This document shows, piece after piece, positions 1 to 12,254 of a stretch of 64,000 nt of DNA. How positions within the stretch are numbered: the stretch's first letter is position 1; every line of letters starts with the position of its first letter. The notes beneath the pieces were generated by a model, which saw only the letters and a program-made list of their open reading frames with translations, did not search any database and was not told where the DNA came from. The DNA comes from Sanguinoderma infundibulare (lineage: Eukaryota; Basidiomycota; Agaricomycetes; Polyporales; Polyporaceae): NCBI GenBank assembly GCA_032821775.1, contig JAVLRN010000002.1, forward strand, positions 1,550,001-1,614,000, in the 5' to 3' direction. The position numbers and the translations under genes are program-made.

Positions 1-2050
1 TCGGCGGGAGGAGGCTGTGGAGCGCTTGGATGGGCGGCACGAGCGCGAGGAAGGAAGATGCAAGGAAGATCGTCAGCACGATCTGCGGGCGAGAGTGAAC
101 GACCTGCGAGAGCACTTGGTTAGTGTCAAAGTTCGAGGGCGAAACTTGAGGTTCACTGGAACTTACGTAGGGGTTGAGATGCACGAATAGAACAATGAGA
201 ACTGCATGTACAAGCACACTGACGATCAGTGCGACCCAAAAGCGTTCCCATCCGGCTAACGCCTTGACTGCGACCTTGATTTTCGCTGCGGTGCCGCGAG
301 GGCTCGCAGCATCCGACGTTGAATCAGCATCTGGGGAGACAATGAGTGTAAATGACACGCATATATTCAGGACAGAAACATACAGGACTGTTCTTTGGCC
401 ACGAGCATAACCCAGCCGAGCAGTCCAACCGTGCTGATCGGACCGATGATGAGAAACGCAACATTGAACGCGTAGAAGGCATCCATAGAGAACAGCCAAA
501 GGCTCCTCCCGAACACTGCGTTGCGCATATAGTCAGCCAAGAAACGCAGACCACCACGTTTGTCTTACCATCGAAGTACACCGACGCCCTGGAGTCCTTG
601 CCAGAGTTGTCGTCGTTCAACAAGCTCAACGCGGACCCGCGAACGAGCTCCATCATAGCCCACAGCGCCTTCCGCCCTGCCTCATGACCCATGCCTGGGA
701 TCGAATCCCGCGGGGTGTGGTAGTACGCGCGGTTCTTGTAGAACGCGAAGTCGAATCCCTGCGATCCGGGAACCTCGCCCTCCACGCCGCGCGCATACAC
801 CTCATAGTCCGTATAGCTGCGAATGAGACCGGCGGAGAACGCCTCAGAGGTGAGGACATTCGCGTGCGGGTGCTCCACGGCGGGGTGGAGGAGGGATTGG
901 GCTGCGCCGAGGGACGTAGAGCGGAAGACTATTGGACGACTGCATACAGTATATGATTAGCTAGATCAATGACGCGGCCTGCTGCGTATATGCGCGTGAC
1001 TGTACGCACCCTCCGGACGCGGCGCCCTCCAAATTGATGAAGGTCGACGTGAGGTTCGACCACGGGTGCTCGAAGTAGGCGTGCGCGCCGTTCAGCCCGT
1101 CCTCCTCGCCGTTGTTGAAGAAAAATATCGCGGTCCGGCGCGGACGCCTGTCCGGGTGCGCGAAGTACTCGGCCATCTCGAGCACGGTCGCGACGCCCAT
1201 GCCGTCATCTGTGGCGCCGGGCGCGGTCGAGACGGAGTCGTAGTGGCAGGAGAAGAGGACGCCGTCCGGGTCGGAGTCTGGGGACGCGAGAGGGGAGTCT
1301 GTGCCTTCGATTTTGAGGAGGACGTTGGTGCTTTCGAAGTAGACGGCGTGGTCCTTGGCCGCAATGTAGGTGACGTTGGAGGTCAGGTCGTCTGAGAGGT
1401 GGATGTAGTCGTGGCGATCTGCGAGCTGCTGGAGGCGGGAGAGGATGTACTCTCGCACATCGTCGTTTGCATGGGAGATGTAGGGGTGAGGGCGACTGGT
1501 TATCTGTGGGGGTACGATGAGAGTACAGTCATTGCAGCCATCTACTCAAGAGAAATTCGCTGGGAGGAACCCGCTATTATGCTGCCGGATCGTTGTCTAC
1601 GTAAACATATCCCGGAATTGTGTAGCACTAAACGGCCACATTACTTAGCAGAACCACAGAAGTTCAAGTGCGTATATGTTTGGGAAGAGCGGCTAGTTTG
1701 AACAGATTGGAAGGGCTTCAAACTCTCGAACAAAGGGTCTTGTGCAACCCCTTATACTAGACGAATACGATGCAAAAGCGAACATGCGCCATAGACTGGT
1801 GCACGCTCAGGATTCTTCGAGTCGAAGATAGCCAAGACCGAAGCCGACAAGTTGGAAGACATACCGTGCTCAAGGCCTCATAACCACGATCCAAGTCCAA
1901 ACCACGCGTGTCCTTTGGAACGCGGGGTACGCCGTCTAACACGAGGACACTGGTGAACAGAACAGCGTATATGACGATGGCCAAAGCAGCGACTGAAGTG
2001 GACGTGAACTTGACCAGAGAGGTCAGTCTTTCGAGCATGGTTAAATGCAA
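1..2050 (-). CDS. PFF1: Vacuolar membrane M28 metalloprotease (Pff1-like), 3' end cut by window edge
   Basis: Exons read as complement(<1..103, 167..330, 384..515, 569..939, 1010..1503, 1865..2050), all with GT-AG ends and consistent phase. Exon 1 has an N-terminal membrane segment (about residues 15-36). Exon 2 has the M28 zinc-peptidase motifs: metal-ligand CHYDSV, then ATDDG, then a NNGEEDG stretch with the catalytic glutamate, then NLEGA. Exon 3 continues the protease domain (YYHTPRDSIPGMGHEAG). Exons 4-6 encode further hydrophobic helices, as in Pff1, a multi-spanning vacuolar membrane aminopeptidase-type protein. The start at 2050 is the first ATG before the membrane segment; a second in-frame ATG lies four codons downstream. 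Family assignment is confident; the C-terminal lumenal domain lies outside the window. The gene is divergent from uL23. Confidence 0.88.
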
Positions 2051-2639
2051 GGATGGAAAAGGTTAAGCTTTCATGAGTGTACACTGGGAGCAGGGTGGAG
2101 GGATCGTCGTCGTCGTCGTCCGCAGTGAGCGTGACGTTGAACGCAGCGTCTGCTATGACGCACTCGGCGCTGCGGGCCGAGCGGCAATGAACCGTGACGG
2201 CTTTTCGTCACGCCATATCTGCGTCACGGTCACAAGCTCTGGACATCGCGCGCCCGCCAAAATCTGCCATCCACACCACACAAGGCGGCATCGTCAAGGT
2301 GAGCATCCCTCTGTATCCAGAAATAATGCTCGACCAGGCTATGCGATTGGCTCTCTGCGTCCTGGGGGAAGGTTGGGAGGGGTTTGGCTTGCGGAAGAGG
2401 TTGGATGGATGGATGGGACTTTGGATGACGGGATGAGGCCGGATTTGGAGGTGCTGTTGGAACGATCCCAAAACCCAAGACTTCGTTTGGGATCGTTGGA
2501 GGAGCGATGGAGGAATGCATCTGGACGATTTCCTTGCTCCACACGTCGAGAGCCACACGCACAGACCTGCGCACATTTTATCGGATGTGGGGACTTCGTA
2601 TCTGACACCTTCTCTTCCTTCAGATCAAGAATACCACCA
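2051..2639. promoter_or_regulatory. Divergent intergenic region between the protease and uL23 genes
   Basis: 589 bp between the two start codons. It holds a short GTC/CGT microsatellite near 2107-2121 and a GGAT-type run near 2403-2415. It must contain both promoters. The pyrimidine-rich stretch before 2640 (TTCTCTTCCTTC) is typical of ribosomal-protein leaders. No other gene seen. Confidence 0.5.
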
Positions 2640-3289
2640 ATGGCCCCCACGAAGTCTACCAAGGGTAAGGCGACCAAGGGTACGTCCTCTTGTTGCTTTG
2701 GTGCTGCTTTGCCCAACGCATACCGACCCGTGCGTGTACAGCGTCGGACAAGGATGCCAAGGCTAAGGCCGCGAAAAAGGCCGCGCTCCACGGCACGCAC
2801 GCACACGCTGCGCGCAAAGTGCGCAATTCCGTCTCCTTCCACCGCCCCAAGACTCTCCGCCTGTCCCGTTCCCCCAAGTACCCCCGCAAGTCCATTCCCC
2901 ATGCTCCCCGTATGGACCAGTTCAGGACGATCGTCTCGCCATTGAACACGGAGTCGGCCATGAAGAAGATTGAGGAGCACAACACCCTCGTCTTCATCAC
3001 TGACATCCGCGCGAACAAGCGTCAGATCAAGGATGCCGTGAAGAAACTCTACGACGTCCAGGCCGCCAAGGTCAACACCCTCATCCGGTACGTTACCATT
3101 GAGATCTTAGCATTACTATGCTTCTCACATGTTTTTTTCGCCTAGCCCCGACGGCAAAAAGAAGGCGTACGTCCGCCTGACGGCCGATCACGATGCTCTC
3201 GATGTTGCGAACAAGGTGTGTGCATCCGCTCTACGTAACTTGGCATTCTGTCTATTGACATCCACTTGCATTAGATTGGCTTCATCTAG
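2640..3289 (+). CDS. RPL25: Ribosomal protein uL23 (L23a / yeast Rpl25), large subunit
   Basis: CDS join(2640..2679, 2742..3087, 3146..3215, 3275..3289), 156 aa. Exon 1 and the start of exon 2 give the lysine/alanine-rich N-terminal extension typical of eukaryotic uL23 (contains [12 protein letters not shown]). The globular domain follows with [41 protein letters not shown] and the C-terminal [20 protein letters not shown]. The last exon is only five codons including the stop. uL23 sits at the peptide exit tunnel, where signal recognition particle docks. All splice sites are canonical and the phase is consistent. It is a single-copy housekeeping gene in its usual small-exon form. Confidence 0.95.
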
Positions 3290-3772
3290 ATGTGTTAATC
3301 TCGTCTGTCTCTCGCTGTCGTCTATCATATCACCTTGCACACTTCACTTCGCTCTCCCGGGATGCACATGTACTCTGAGCCATTGGTGCTGCCCCTGCCG
3401 CCGTCCCATGACATGACCCATGTATGCGTACCTCTCAATGCAACACGCCCCCATGCACAAATGCAACACGCTATGGTTGAAAAGCAAGGATCCGGATCCT
3501 CATGTGCCATTCTGAGTATTTGATGTTTGATTCCAACGTACGACCATCGTTGCTTCCCGATATTTGTCTTGCATATCGGTACCCGAGTTTCCTTGCGCAA
3601 TTCCCGTTTGCCGACACGACTGCAATCGTGCACCAATGGAAGCATCGAATGGAGTCATACTTAGTCTCACCGTCGACAACGACCCTATCGTATGAGTCGA
3701 CCATCATGCTTCTCACTCGAACCACCACTTCCCTGATCTCTCTCACTGGTTCAGTTCTCCTATTGATACGGA
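3290..3772. other. Intergenic, 3' flank of uL23 and leader of the ABC gene
   Basis: 483 bp. Presumed uL23 3' UTR, then the promoter of the ABC ATPase. Short open frames here have no recognisable features. Confidence 0.4.
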
Positions 3773-5730
3773 ATGCAATGGCCTAACTCGCTCAGACGTC
3801 TACCCCGCCTTCCCCACCAGAGGCTGCTCTCCAGCAATGCTGCGGGCTCAACGTTGCCCGTCATAAACATCCCCAACTCGTCCATCTACGAGCTTGGCTC
3901 CGAAAATCCCGCCCTTCACTCCGTCGCCCTTGTCGTCCGCCCCGACGAGTCCTGGGCCGTCGTCGGTGCGGACGCCGTCGGCGCAGGCAAGGCCGCACTA
4001 TTCGGCGCACTCACCGGCACGCACCGCATTGCGCCCCCCGCACCCCCGCCGGGGGGGCTGTTCCCGTTCCTCGAGGACGCGGACCCGCATCGGTACGTGC
4101 ACATGGTGCGATTCGCCCACCGCGGGACGGCGTCGGGCGACGGGTTCTACGACTTCACGGCACGGTATGGCGCGGTGAGGGAGGGGGACCGGCGGACGTT
4201 GCGGGAAACGTTCTTCCCGGACATCGCCCGGCCTGCGCACCCACTCGCAATCCCAGCCCTTCTCGAGAACGCGCGCCAGGAGGAGGCGGAGAGGGAGGGT
4301 GAAGAAGGGAGGCGGGCGAGGGAGCGGCGGCAGGCGTGGTTCGAGTTTCTGGCGGGGAGGCTGAAGCTGACGAACCTGCTGGACCTGCCGATGGTCGCGT
4401 TGAGCAATGGGCAGACGAGGCGGGCGCGGATTGCGAAGGCGATGTTGGAGGATCCGAGGTTGTTGCTGTTGGATGAGCCGCTGAGTGAGTGTTTTGCGTC
4501 TGTCTCTTGGTATTCTGGTTTCTCTGTCTGTACGACGTGGTGTTGGAATGCTGTCAGAGCGTTCCACGGCCCTTAGAACACTCTGCGCATCAGTATATGC
4601 ACTATGCTTCTCTATCTGTCTTGCAGAGAGTTCACAGAAACTCATTGAATGTCTGTCCTACAGCTGGACTCGATGCGAAGTCTCGCGGTATCCTACTCGC
4701 GCTGCTCGAAGAGCTCAAGAGGAAGCCAGCATCACCGCACGTCATCATCGGTCTCCGCGAGCAGGATCCTCTTCCCGACTGGACGACCCATGTCGCCCTG
4801 ATCGAGGACGGCGGCAAGGTCCACACTGGAAAGAAAGAGGATGTCTATCCCAACCTCTTCACGCCCGCCGCACCGATCACCTCCTCGCCATCCTCATCCT
4901 CATCCTCATCCAGTTACAGAGAGCGAGCGAAAGGTTCTACGCTGATCGACATGTCCGGCGTGACCGTCGCGTACGGCCCGCGCACCATTCTCTCCTCCAT
5001 CCGCTGGTCTGTCCGCGCCAACTCGCGCTGGCACCTCATCGGCGAGAACGGCGCCGGCAAGACGACGCTGCTCGCGCTCCTCACCGGCGAGCACCCGCAG
5101 TCGTACACGCAGTCGGACAACCTCCGCCTCTTCGACCGCGAGCGAGCAAAGTGGGCGACGCCGCTGCTCCACAGGCGCATCGGGCGCGTGTCGCCCGAGC
5201 TCTTCAACGCGTACCCGCGCCGCGAGAGCCTGACCGTGTGGGACGCGATCGGGACCGGGTTCGATGGGGGCTTTGTGCCGAAGGGCAAGCAGGGCGTCGG
5301 GATGGGCGTCGACGGCGCGCCGCTCGTCGCGGGGAGCGAGGTGGAGGAGTGGCGCGTCGCGAGGATGCACGAAGTCATGCGCAACTTGGGCCCGAGCCGG
5401 TGGCACGCGCACCCGGACGAGATGACGGACGAGGTGTTCTTCAGGAAGTCGTTCGCGGGGCTATCGCCCGGGGAGCAGTCGATGGTGCTGCTGATGCGTG
5501 CGCTGGTGGGTGCGCCGTCGCTGGTGCTGCTGGACGAGGCGTGGGCGGGGATGGACAAGGCGATGGTGCGGGCGGCGCATCGCTATTTGCGCGATGGGGG
5601 TGGGGGACTGACGGAGGAGCAGGCGTGTATTGTGGTGAGCCATTGGGAGGAGGAGGTGCCGTGGGGACCCGAGGATGGTGTAGAGAGGTTTAGATTGGAT
5701 GGAGGGGAAGGGACGCAGATATTCCCTTAA
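3773..5730 (+). CDS. Soluble twin-cassette ABC ATPase, probably mitochondrial
   Basis: CDS join(3773..4484, 4664..5730), 592 aa. Two ABC nucleotide-binding domains with no membrane span, like yeast YDR061W and bacterial ModF-type twins (recalled family comparison, not searched). Domain 1 (about 28-300): degenerate Walker A where K73 is kept but the following Ser/Thr is Ala (GADAVGAGKAAL), signature LSNGQTRRARIAKA, Walker B LLLLDEPLTGLD formed across the intron. Domain 2 (about 325-592): intact Walker A GENGAGKTTLL, signature LSPGEQSMV, Walker B LVLLDEAWAGMD and a switch histidine in VVSHWEEE. The N-terminus is rich in Arg, Leu and Ser without acidic residues for about 37 positions, consistent with a mitochondrial presequence (inference). 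A serine-rich linker is encoded by an ATCCTC repeat near 4888-4912. It converges on the NmrA-like gene with about 143 bp between stops. Confidence 0.85.
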
Positions 5731-5873
5731 AGTGAGTGCTTAGCGTGGCGTCAGTGTAGGTGTTGCTAACTGTTCTTTATTAGATACTTGCTATACCACA
5801 GCACGCTAGCATAGAGCACTCAATGGCTGACACAATAGATATTGCTGGGCATTCAGCGTGTCCGACGCGATGA

Positions 5874-6912
5874 TCATTTGGCGTATTGCTCCATAACCGA
5901 CCCGTGGATATTCAACGTCTCCTTCAGTGTATCCTCGAACGGCTTCAACGGCCTCCCAACAACCCTCTCCAGCAGTGGATCCAGAGCATTCAGCTCACCT
6001 CTCTCCAACGCTTTGTACGTCGTCGCCCACTTTCGCAGGAACTCCTCTTCGCCTCTGGGACCGTTCTTCCCAAGGTTTCGTTCTACATAGTCGTCCTCGT
6101 TCGCGACGACGAGTTTAACGTGCCGTCCGAGTAGTTCGGATACTTTCTCAGCGATCTGCCCAAGGGTGATCGACCTCGATCCTGAGAGCAGACGAGTCTC
6201 GTTCTCGTAGCCACCCTGTGTTGGACACTAGTGAGGACCTTCTCCATCCCGCATCATTTGCAACACTTACCTCGACCATTATCTTCGCAGTACCCTCCCC
6301 CAGGTCCTCCCTGCACACCCAAGCGATCCCACCATCGCTGTAGGGCACCAGCACCTCGCCACTCCCCTCTGAGTCCGCCGGGCTCCAGAACCCAAAGTAC
6401 AGCGGGTAGCTCTCGCTATAGATCCCCTCCCTCAGGATCGTATACGTCAGCCCGCTCGCCTTCAGGTACCTCTCCGTGTCCAGGTGCGCCTGCATGACCG
6501 CCGCGGCGTTATCGCCCGCGAACGCCAGCGAGGTGTAGTAGAGGTGCCTGATGCCCGCGCGCCGCGCGGCGTCGATCGCGACCGTGTGGTGCGCGACGCG
6601 CTGCGCGTGGGCGATGCTCGGGGAGGAGATGAGGAGGAGCTTGTCGGCGCCGGCGAAGGCGGCGTCGAGCGAGGAGGGGTCGGCGTAGTCCCCGTGGCGG
6701 ACTTCGACGCCTGAGGTAGTGATGGCGGGGGTTGCGCCGGCAGGGTTGTAGAGGGAGACGACGATGTCGGAGGCTGCGTGGGTGGCTAGTCGGTAAGTAT
6801 GAGGGATGGTTTGTAGGGTTGATAGGTGCGTACCTGGGACGAGCTTGATGAGGTGCTTTAACACCTGCGAGCCAAGGCCGCCGGTTGCACCTGTGACGAC
6901 GTACTTCACCAT
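5874..6912 (-). CDS. NmrA-like NAD(P)-binding protein / QorB-type quinone oxidoreductase
   Basis: CDS complement(5874..6215, 6271..6785, 6834..6912), 311 aa, three exons with canonical splice sites. The N-terminal Rossmann fold has the glycine motif VTGATGGLG. An atypical-SDR core follows with HGDYADPSSLDAAFAGADKLL, an AIDAARRAGIRHLYYTS strand-helix, and TILREGIYSESYP. The length and C-terminal half match NmrA/QorB-like oxidoreductases, which act on quinones or serve as NADP(H) redox sensors. The exact substrate cannot be told from sequence. Confidence 0.87.
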
Positions 6913-7402
6913 GTTAGGCTGGGATGTCCTTGCGCTTTCGATCGCTCTCTCAGTGAACCCCTTTCCCTAGGGCCGTGTTCTTCCAACGGCACGGTGGGTG
7001 GAGGTTGTATAGCGCGTCCCAGCAGGATATGATGTCAGCATTGGATCTGTCAGCATTAGATCTGTCAGCAGCTGGGGACTTTCTTCTGAGCCTCGCAGCG
7101 TTGACCGTCGGACCGCTAAGTGCTTCGGGGACATTTCATGTGGGAAAGTGGTCGGTGATTTTACTTGTTACAAAGCAGATGGGAAGGAGCTCTACCGGGC
7201 GTGAAGGCCGATCTAGCAGCAGTCGTCCATGAGCGCTGCAAGTCAATCGCAATACACCTGTTTCCTTGTAGCCCTCCAACATGATATTTGGTAGGTAACT
7301 TACAAGAAACCTGAGTACTCCAATCGCGTTTCGACAAGTACAGTACCCTACACCACTCCAATCGCCCGCCGATTCTCATAGTACCAGTAGAAGTGCAAGT
7401 GA
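6913..7402. other. Intergenic; promoter of NmrA-like gene and 3' flank of F-box gene
   Basis: 490 bp. A short imperfect direct repeat of GGATCTGTCAGCATTAG type lies near 7042-7068. Nothing else is supported. Confidence 0.4.
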
Positions 7403-9424
7403 TCAGAGACCGAAGAATGCGAGGATCTCTCCCCACTTAATCGATTCATGCTCATAATTATAAAGCCCCGGCGTAAGCTTCACCCACTTGACTTGTATGC
7501 CCTGAACCCTAAATTGAAACGTTGCTGTCGACTCTTCAGACTCAGAGGCCAGTTCCCAGTATGGCAGACTTGTGACGCCAGTACTGGTAGTACTGCATCG
7601 GCATGCGACCAAAGCGACCTTCCAAACCCCCAAGCGTCTCAGCGCCACCGCTATTTCCCGCGCCCTGTCTTCGGAGGGGAAAGTGTACCCCGTTATGACT
7701 ACGAATTGAAGCTCTGGAACGAGCCTCTCCGAGTCAGCGCTACTCCGAGTCTCGCGAGCTTCGAGGAGGTGTGCCACAAGCCTATCTGTCCACTCCGAAC
7801 TTAGGACTAGTGTGCGGACCCGCGGCACACAAAGTAGGAGGCGCCTGAGTCGCGCTGAAGGAAAGACGCCACTAGTCTCTGGCAATGCTTCAACGCGGAC
7901 GCGGATGACGAGGGTTCGGATGTGGAAGAGGGGTTCGCGGTCCCGTATGGAGGAGAACAGGTTATCGAAGGCGCAATGAAGGCTGTCCCTATTGGTGGAC
8001 GAAATGTTTTCCAGGTTGTCTGGCCCATCGAAGTGGATGGTTGCGCGGGTGCGTGGGTTCCATCTGTGTTCGACGAGTGGCTGTCGCATGTCGTAGGGCA
8101 GGCCGCGCGTAATGCGCACGGTGAGCAAATCGATGCGCGACAGCATGGGGAGGCCCTGCTGGAGCGGCCAGGCGAACATAGACGGCTGGAGGGCAATCCT
8201 GTAAGGAGAGCCTGGACGCCAATCCACCCCACAGTCCTCTACGGCGGTTGGCGTGATATCGACGTCATTCAAGGTGTCGGGCGAGGTATGGATGTGTTGC
8301 AGCAAAGCTGACACTTCGTGGATATACATGGCGAGATGGAGGTTACGGAGTAGGAGAAGGGGAATGAGAGGTGTGAGTTCTGAACGGGGTGTCCCGGAAA
8401 GCGCGAGGACCTCCTGGATTGACATGGGTATCCACTCCAGAGAGAGGATTTGCAGATCTGGGCAGGCACGAAGAACCTCAGACAGAGGTCCGTCAGGTCC
8501 CGTATTCGCTGCCCTCCCTTCCGATATGTCATAAGTCCTGTCGTAAACGAGTTGAAGGGTCGTGAGATTCCGGTAGTGCTGCATTCCGTACGGGAACCTG
8601 CAACAACGGAGTAGCACTTCCGTCAACTTCAACTCGCTGCCCTCAAGGGTGGGGAGCTCGAAGACATGGTTTTCCTCATCTCTGTCATGAATGATGTTGA
8701 TACGCTGCAGGAGAGGGAATCTGCTGTCAAACCAGTCTGTGGACAAGTCCCACTCCCGCACGGTGAGTCTTCGGACGAGATGGGCGAGAGTGCGAAGATC
8801 TTCAAGGGCTTCAGAATCCATTCTATAGATCAAAACGCTGAGAGGGTGGCCTGCGAGGCGAGCAAGAGAAACAAATTGGCGAATTTCAGTGGTATAGCCT
8901 ATGATTGGATGCGGTAGCCAGATAGGCTGCCAGAACTCAGGGGATGGTAGGCACACGTCCCGCCAGCGCCTACAGACGTGCACGATGGGGACAGCGGTCC
9001 ATTGGATGGCCTTGAAAAGGATAGGACGAAGGATGTCGTCTGGCAAGGAGTTGATCCCGATGAACGAGTTTCTGAGGTGTCCAAGGGTGCGACGAGCTCG
9101 ATCCATCGTGTCTAGCACAGAGACCACAGCGGCTGATATCTGCGTTCCGAGGGAATCCACGTATGCGATGTCCTGATTATATGAAGCTGCCCTCGGTCTG
9201 TAGCTCCAAATTAGTACGATCTCGAGCAGCCCTATATTGTGTGCTCACATGCGAACCGCAGGGCATGAGGCGAGAACGAAGTCCGATATATATCCTTCTA
9301 TTTGCTTCGTGCGTTCCAAAACGTCAGAGATCATACATGAGAGGTCTTCGCCGACACTCGGGGCCAACGAGCTGGTGCGGTCCAGCGACTGAGGCCGGTG
9401 TTCTGATGCTGATTGCGGGGACAT
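7403..9424 (-). CDS. F-box protein with degenerate leucine-rich repeats (family copy 1)
   Basis: CDS complement(7403..9197, 9249..9424), 656 aa. Exon 1 encodes a short coiled-coil-like leader; the 51-nt intron has a TACTAAT branch site. The F-box is in exon 2: GINSLPDDILRPILFKA then IVHVCRRWRDVCLPSPEFWQ. The rest is a long LRR-like array (TLQLVYDRTYD, LQILSLEWIP, LLLRNLHLAM). F-box proteins act as substrate receptors of SCF ubiquitin ligases; the target is unknown. The long uninterrupted frame alone would begin at a GTG; the upstream exon supplies the ATG and is matched in layout by the paralogue at 27.8 kb. It is divergent from the SDR gene with 145 bp between starts, so the two probably share a promoter. 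Confidence 0.85.
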
Positions 9425-9569
9425 GGTGGCAAGATCCAGGTTAGATGAGGGCGGACGGCGACAATGGGCGCTCCGAGCCTGCCACCGCGGACGCGCGGAA
9501 TGACGAGGGGCTCGTGTTCTACCTCTTCCCATCTACTTCAGTTCCTGCTTCGCTGGCGAGCACGATTTA

Positions 9570-11585
9570 ATGGTCCTCCAGGTGCTGTACACGGCGGTAA
9601 CTGCGGTACTACCCATCAAGTATTGGCCACATGCGGCAACTGTAGCAGCAAGCCTCGTCGTGATTTACGCGTATGCGCAGGGCCGCACAACAACACGCGA
9701 ACGCGACCTGCATGCGCGAGTGGTTGTCCTGACGGTGAGCCCTACTACTATTGTCATGCGAATTAGATAGTCGAGCCTGTGTGCGAAATGGAGTCTTTGG
9801 AGAGCGATGCACGGAAGTGGCGATGAGGAGAAGGTCATGGACGGTCGGTTGGGGGACAGAGGTCCGGAGAGGTACTGGGCGGCGGGTCCTAGCACTATTG
9901 AAGGCACTACCGGTCACCAAGTGAAGAATTATACTTGCTGCATACCGAGCATGCAATGAGCTCGTATGCTTGAACTCTGTCGCATGCTGGTGACCATCCT
10001 TCCTACAGTGCATTTAGTTTCCCCCGTAATGCTCAGCGCGTAGGGAGGAGGTCGAATAGGACCGTTGTTAACCGTCCCGATATTCTTCGTCGGTGGTCGC
10101 GTCGTGGCTCTGTGGATGCCTGAGCCTCAAACGACTAGTGTGCCTATAAATGTTTTTCTCCACCTCAGCCTCTCGTTGATGCATGTACCGTGGAAGATTG
10201 TTTCTAACTAGTCTCCTTAGGGACCATTCACTCCAATAGGCCTCGTTGCGCTGACAGCCCTAGCAAAACGAGGAGCCAGTATCATCGCACTCTCACCCTA
10301 TCCATTATCGCACCCCGTCCCATCCCTCATTCTCCCCGTCCTTCGCTCAACAACAAAGAACGAGAACATATTCGCCGAGCACTGCGACCTGACCTCCGCA
10401 ACTTCCATCCGCAACTTTTGTACCTCATTCCTGACCCAGAATGATACTCGTATCGACGCGCTTGTCTTCGCTCACGAGTATCCCAGCATAGGACGCATCT
10501 GGTTCTTCGGCGGTGCCGCACGCAAAGACAAGGAACAGCGCGAATCGGAGCAGCGCGAGTCTGCGTCGCTCGCGTCGTTCCACATCACAACGCTCCTCCT
10601 CCCAGCACTACTCGTCGCACCAGTTGAGCGGGACATCCGTGTCATCTCCGTCGTCAACCCTTTCTACGCCGCTGCGCTCCCGACCTTCCCCGCCTTCCTC
10701 GCGTCCACCCCGACATCGCCGCCCTCCCCGCAGCCGCTCGTCATCGCCGAGGGCCACCGCTCGCTCCGTACGATCATCGTCACTCGCCACCTCCAGCGCA
10801 TCCTCGACTCCTTGCCGAACCGCAAGGCAGAAAAGACTGACAAACCTCCACTGCCGCACCCCTCCAACATCCTCGCCGTCTCCGCCTGCCCCGGCGTCAG
10901 CCGCCGCGACACGTTTGCGCCCTTCCTCGGTACCGACGAACGCGGGTGGTCGCTCGCGTACATGGTGCTGTTCTTGCCGCTGTTGCTGTTCACGAAGTCG
11001 TCCGAATCAGCGCTGCAGAGCGTGCTCCACTGTCTATTCCTGCCCACGCCGCTAAAGCGCGCGCAGCTCAAGGTGGACGCCGCGGCGGACGAGGAGGCAC
11101 GGAAGGCCCAAGCCCAGGCAGCATCCGCCGATGCCGATGTTGAAGGATCCGACTCTATGCAAGGGCAGGGTGGTGAAGCGCGCCGGCCGATGAGGATCGC
11201 GAACATCGAGGTGTTGAAGCCTGGCGGGCTTTATCGCGAGTGCGCGGTCGTGCAGCTCGACGTGCCGAACCCTGCGGTGCCGCTTCCAGAGAAGGATAGC
11301 GGGAAGGGGAAAGAGAAGGAGAAATCGAACGTGGAGAGCGTCTTGGAGGACGACGGGGAGTTCGGCGGAGAAGCTGTCGGGAGGGCTGTATGGGAGTGGT
11401 ATGAGGCTAGGTTAAAGGAATGGGAGGCGAGGGATAAGGAGCGGGTTCAGGCGGAGGAGGAGGCTGCCGCGAAGGAGAAAGCCGAGACTGAGGCGGCAGA
11501 GAAGGAGAGGGAGAAGGTGGAAGAGGAACCAACGCATACGGCATCGAGAGAGGCACCTGCAGGGACGACAGCCACGAGTTCGTGA
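9570..11585 (+). CDS. Membrane-anchored SDR-like (Rossmann) protein with charged tail
   Basis: CDS join(9570..9734, 10221..11585), 509 aa. Exon 1 gives an N-terminal hydrophobic segment (about residues 20-35, AATVAASLVVIYAYA) and the first beta strand VVVLT. The glycine turn is completed across the junction as TGPFTPIG, followed by ALTALAKRGASIIALS, an acidic CDLTSATSIRNFC stretch and a long variable middle. The SDR catalytic YxxxK is not evident, so enzyme activity is uncertain. The C-terminal about 120 residues are rich in Glu, Lys and Ala and probably form a coiled coil. The intron is 486 nt, far longer than its neighbours', though it has a good branch site (TTTCTAAC) and acceptor. I infer the exon join from phase and from restoration of the Rossmann motif. 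Confidence 0.7.
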
Positions 11586-12254
11586 TTCGTGCAGGACAGT
11601 GTATTGTATGGTACGTACCCGTAATACGTCAATCTCCGAGATAATTACACTCTCAGGTCAGGTCGCAATTAAGCAGGGGTTGACGGTATGTTGGAACGGA
11701 CCCGGACTTTTGGGATAATATGCACTTGGTCAATCGCACCGGGTGACCGTGCGTGCATGCACATCATCCACGCCTCTGCAAGGAAGGCCACCCCAATTAA
11801 ACCCAACCCAGCACCGAGATTTCACTATTATTACTCTACACCTTGCCTTCTAATTTCTGGATAGACTACAGTGCATGCACTCTGTCGTACATATGCATGT
11901 ACCCCGGGCCGACGTGTCGGACGCCACCTGGGCCCATGTCGGTTCGTAGGCGGTGGCGGCTCGAGTCTCAAGAGAGTAGTCAGTACGTGCTATCTCTGTT
12001 CTAATCGGCTGCTGGGATATTGAATGTAACGTGGGGAGGATCTAGTCAGTCGTATACTGGGGGCGATTTCACGTCCGCTATCGGCACCTCCAACGAATGG
12101 GATGTCTTGAGCCAATTGATTTCCTCGATCGCAACGCACCATTCCATGTGACGGCTTTTTGGACGTCACTCCAAAACACGGCTCGGGAGACGCAAAGTTC
12201 CTTCAAGCTGTCCAACCGGTCCAAGGTGACAGCGATCTGGTCGCGCAACGCGCA
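11586..12254. other. Intergenic region up to the TIR element
   Basis: 669 bp, with no gene I can support. A 6-bp CGCGCA at 12249-12254 is the left target-site duplicate of the element that follows. Confidence 0.4.

Noticed and set aside
4485..5693. 402-codon plus-strand Arg-rich frame
   Set aside because: Off-frame shadow of the ABC ATPase; lacks the ATPase motifs that the other frame has.
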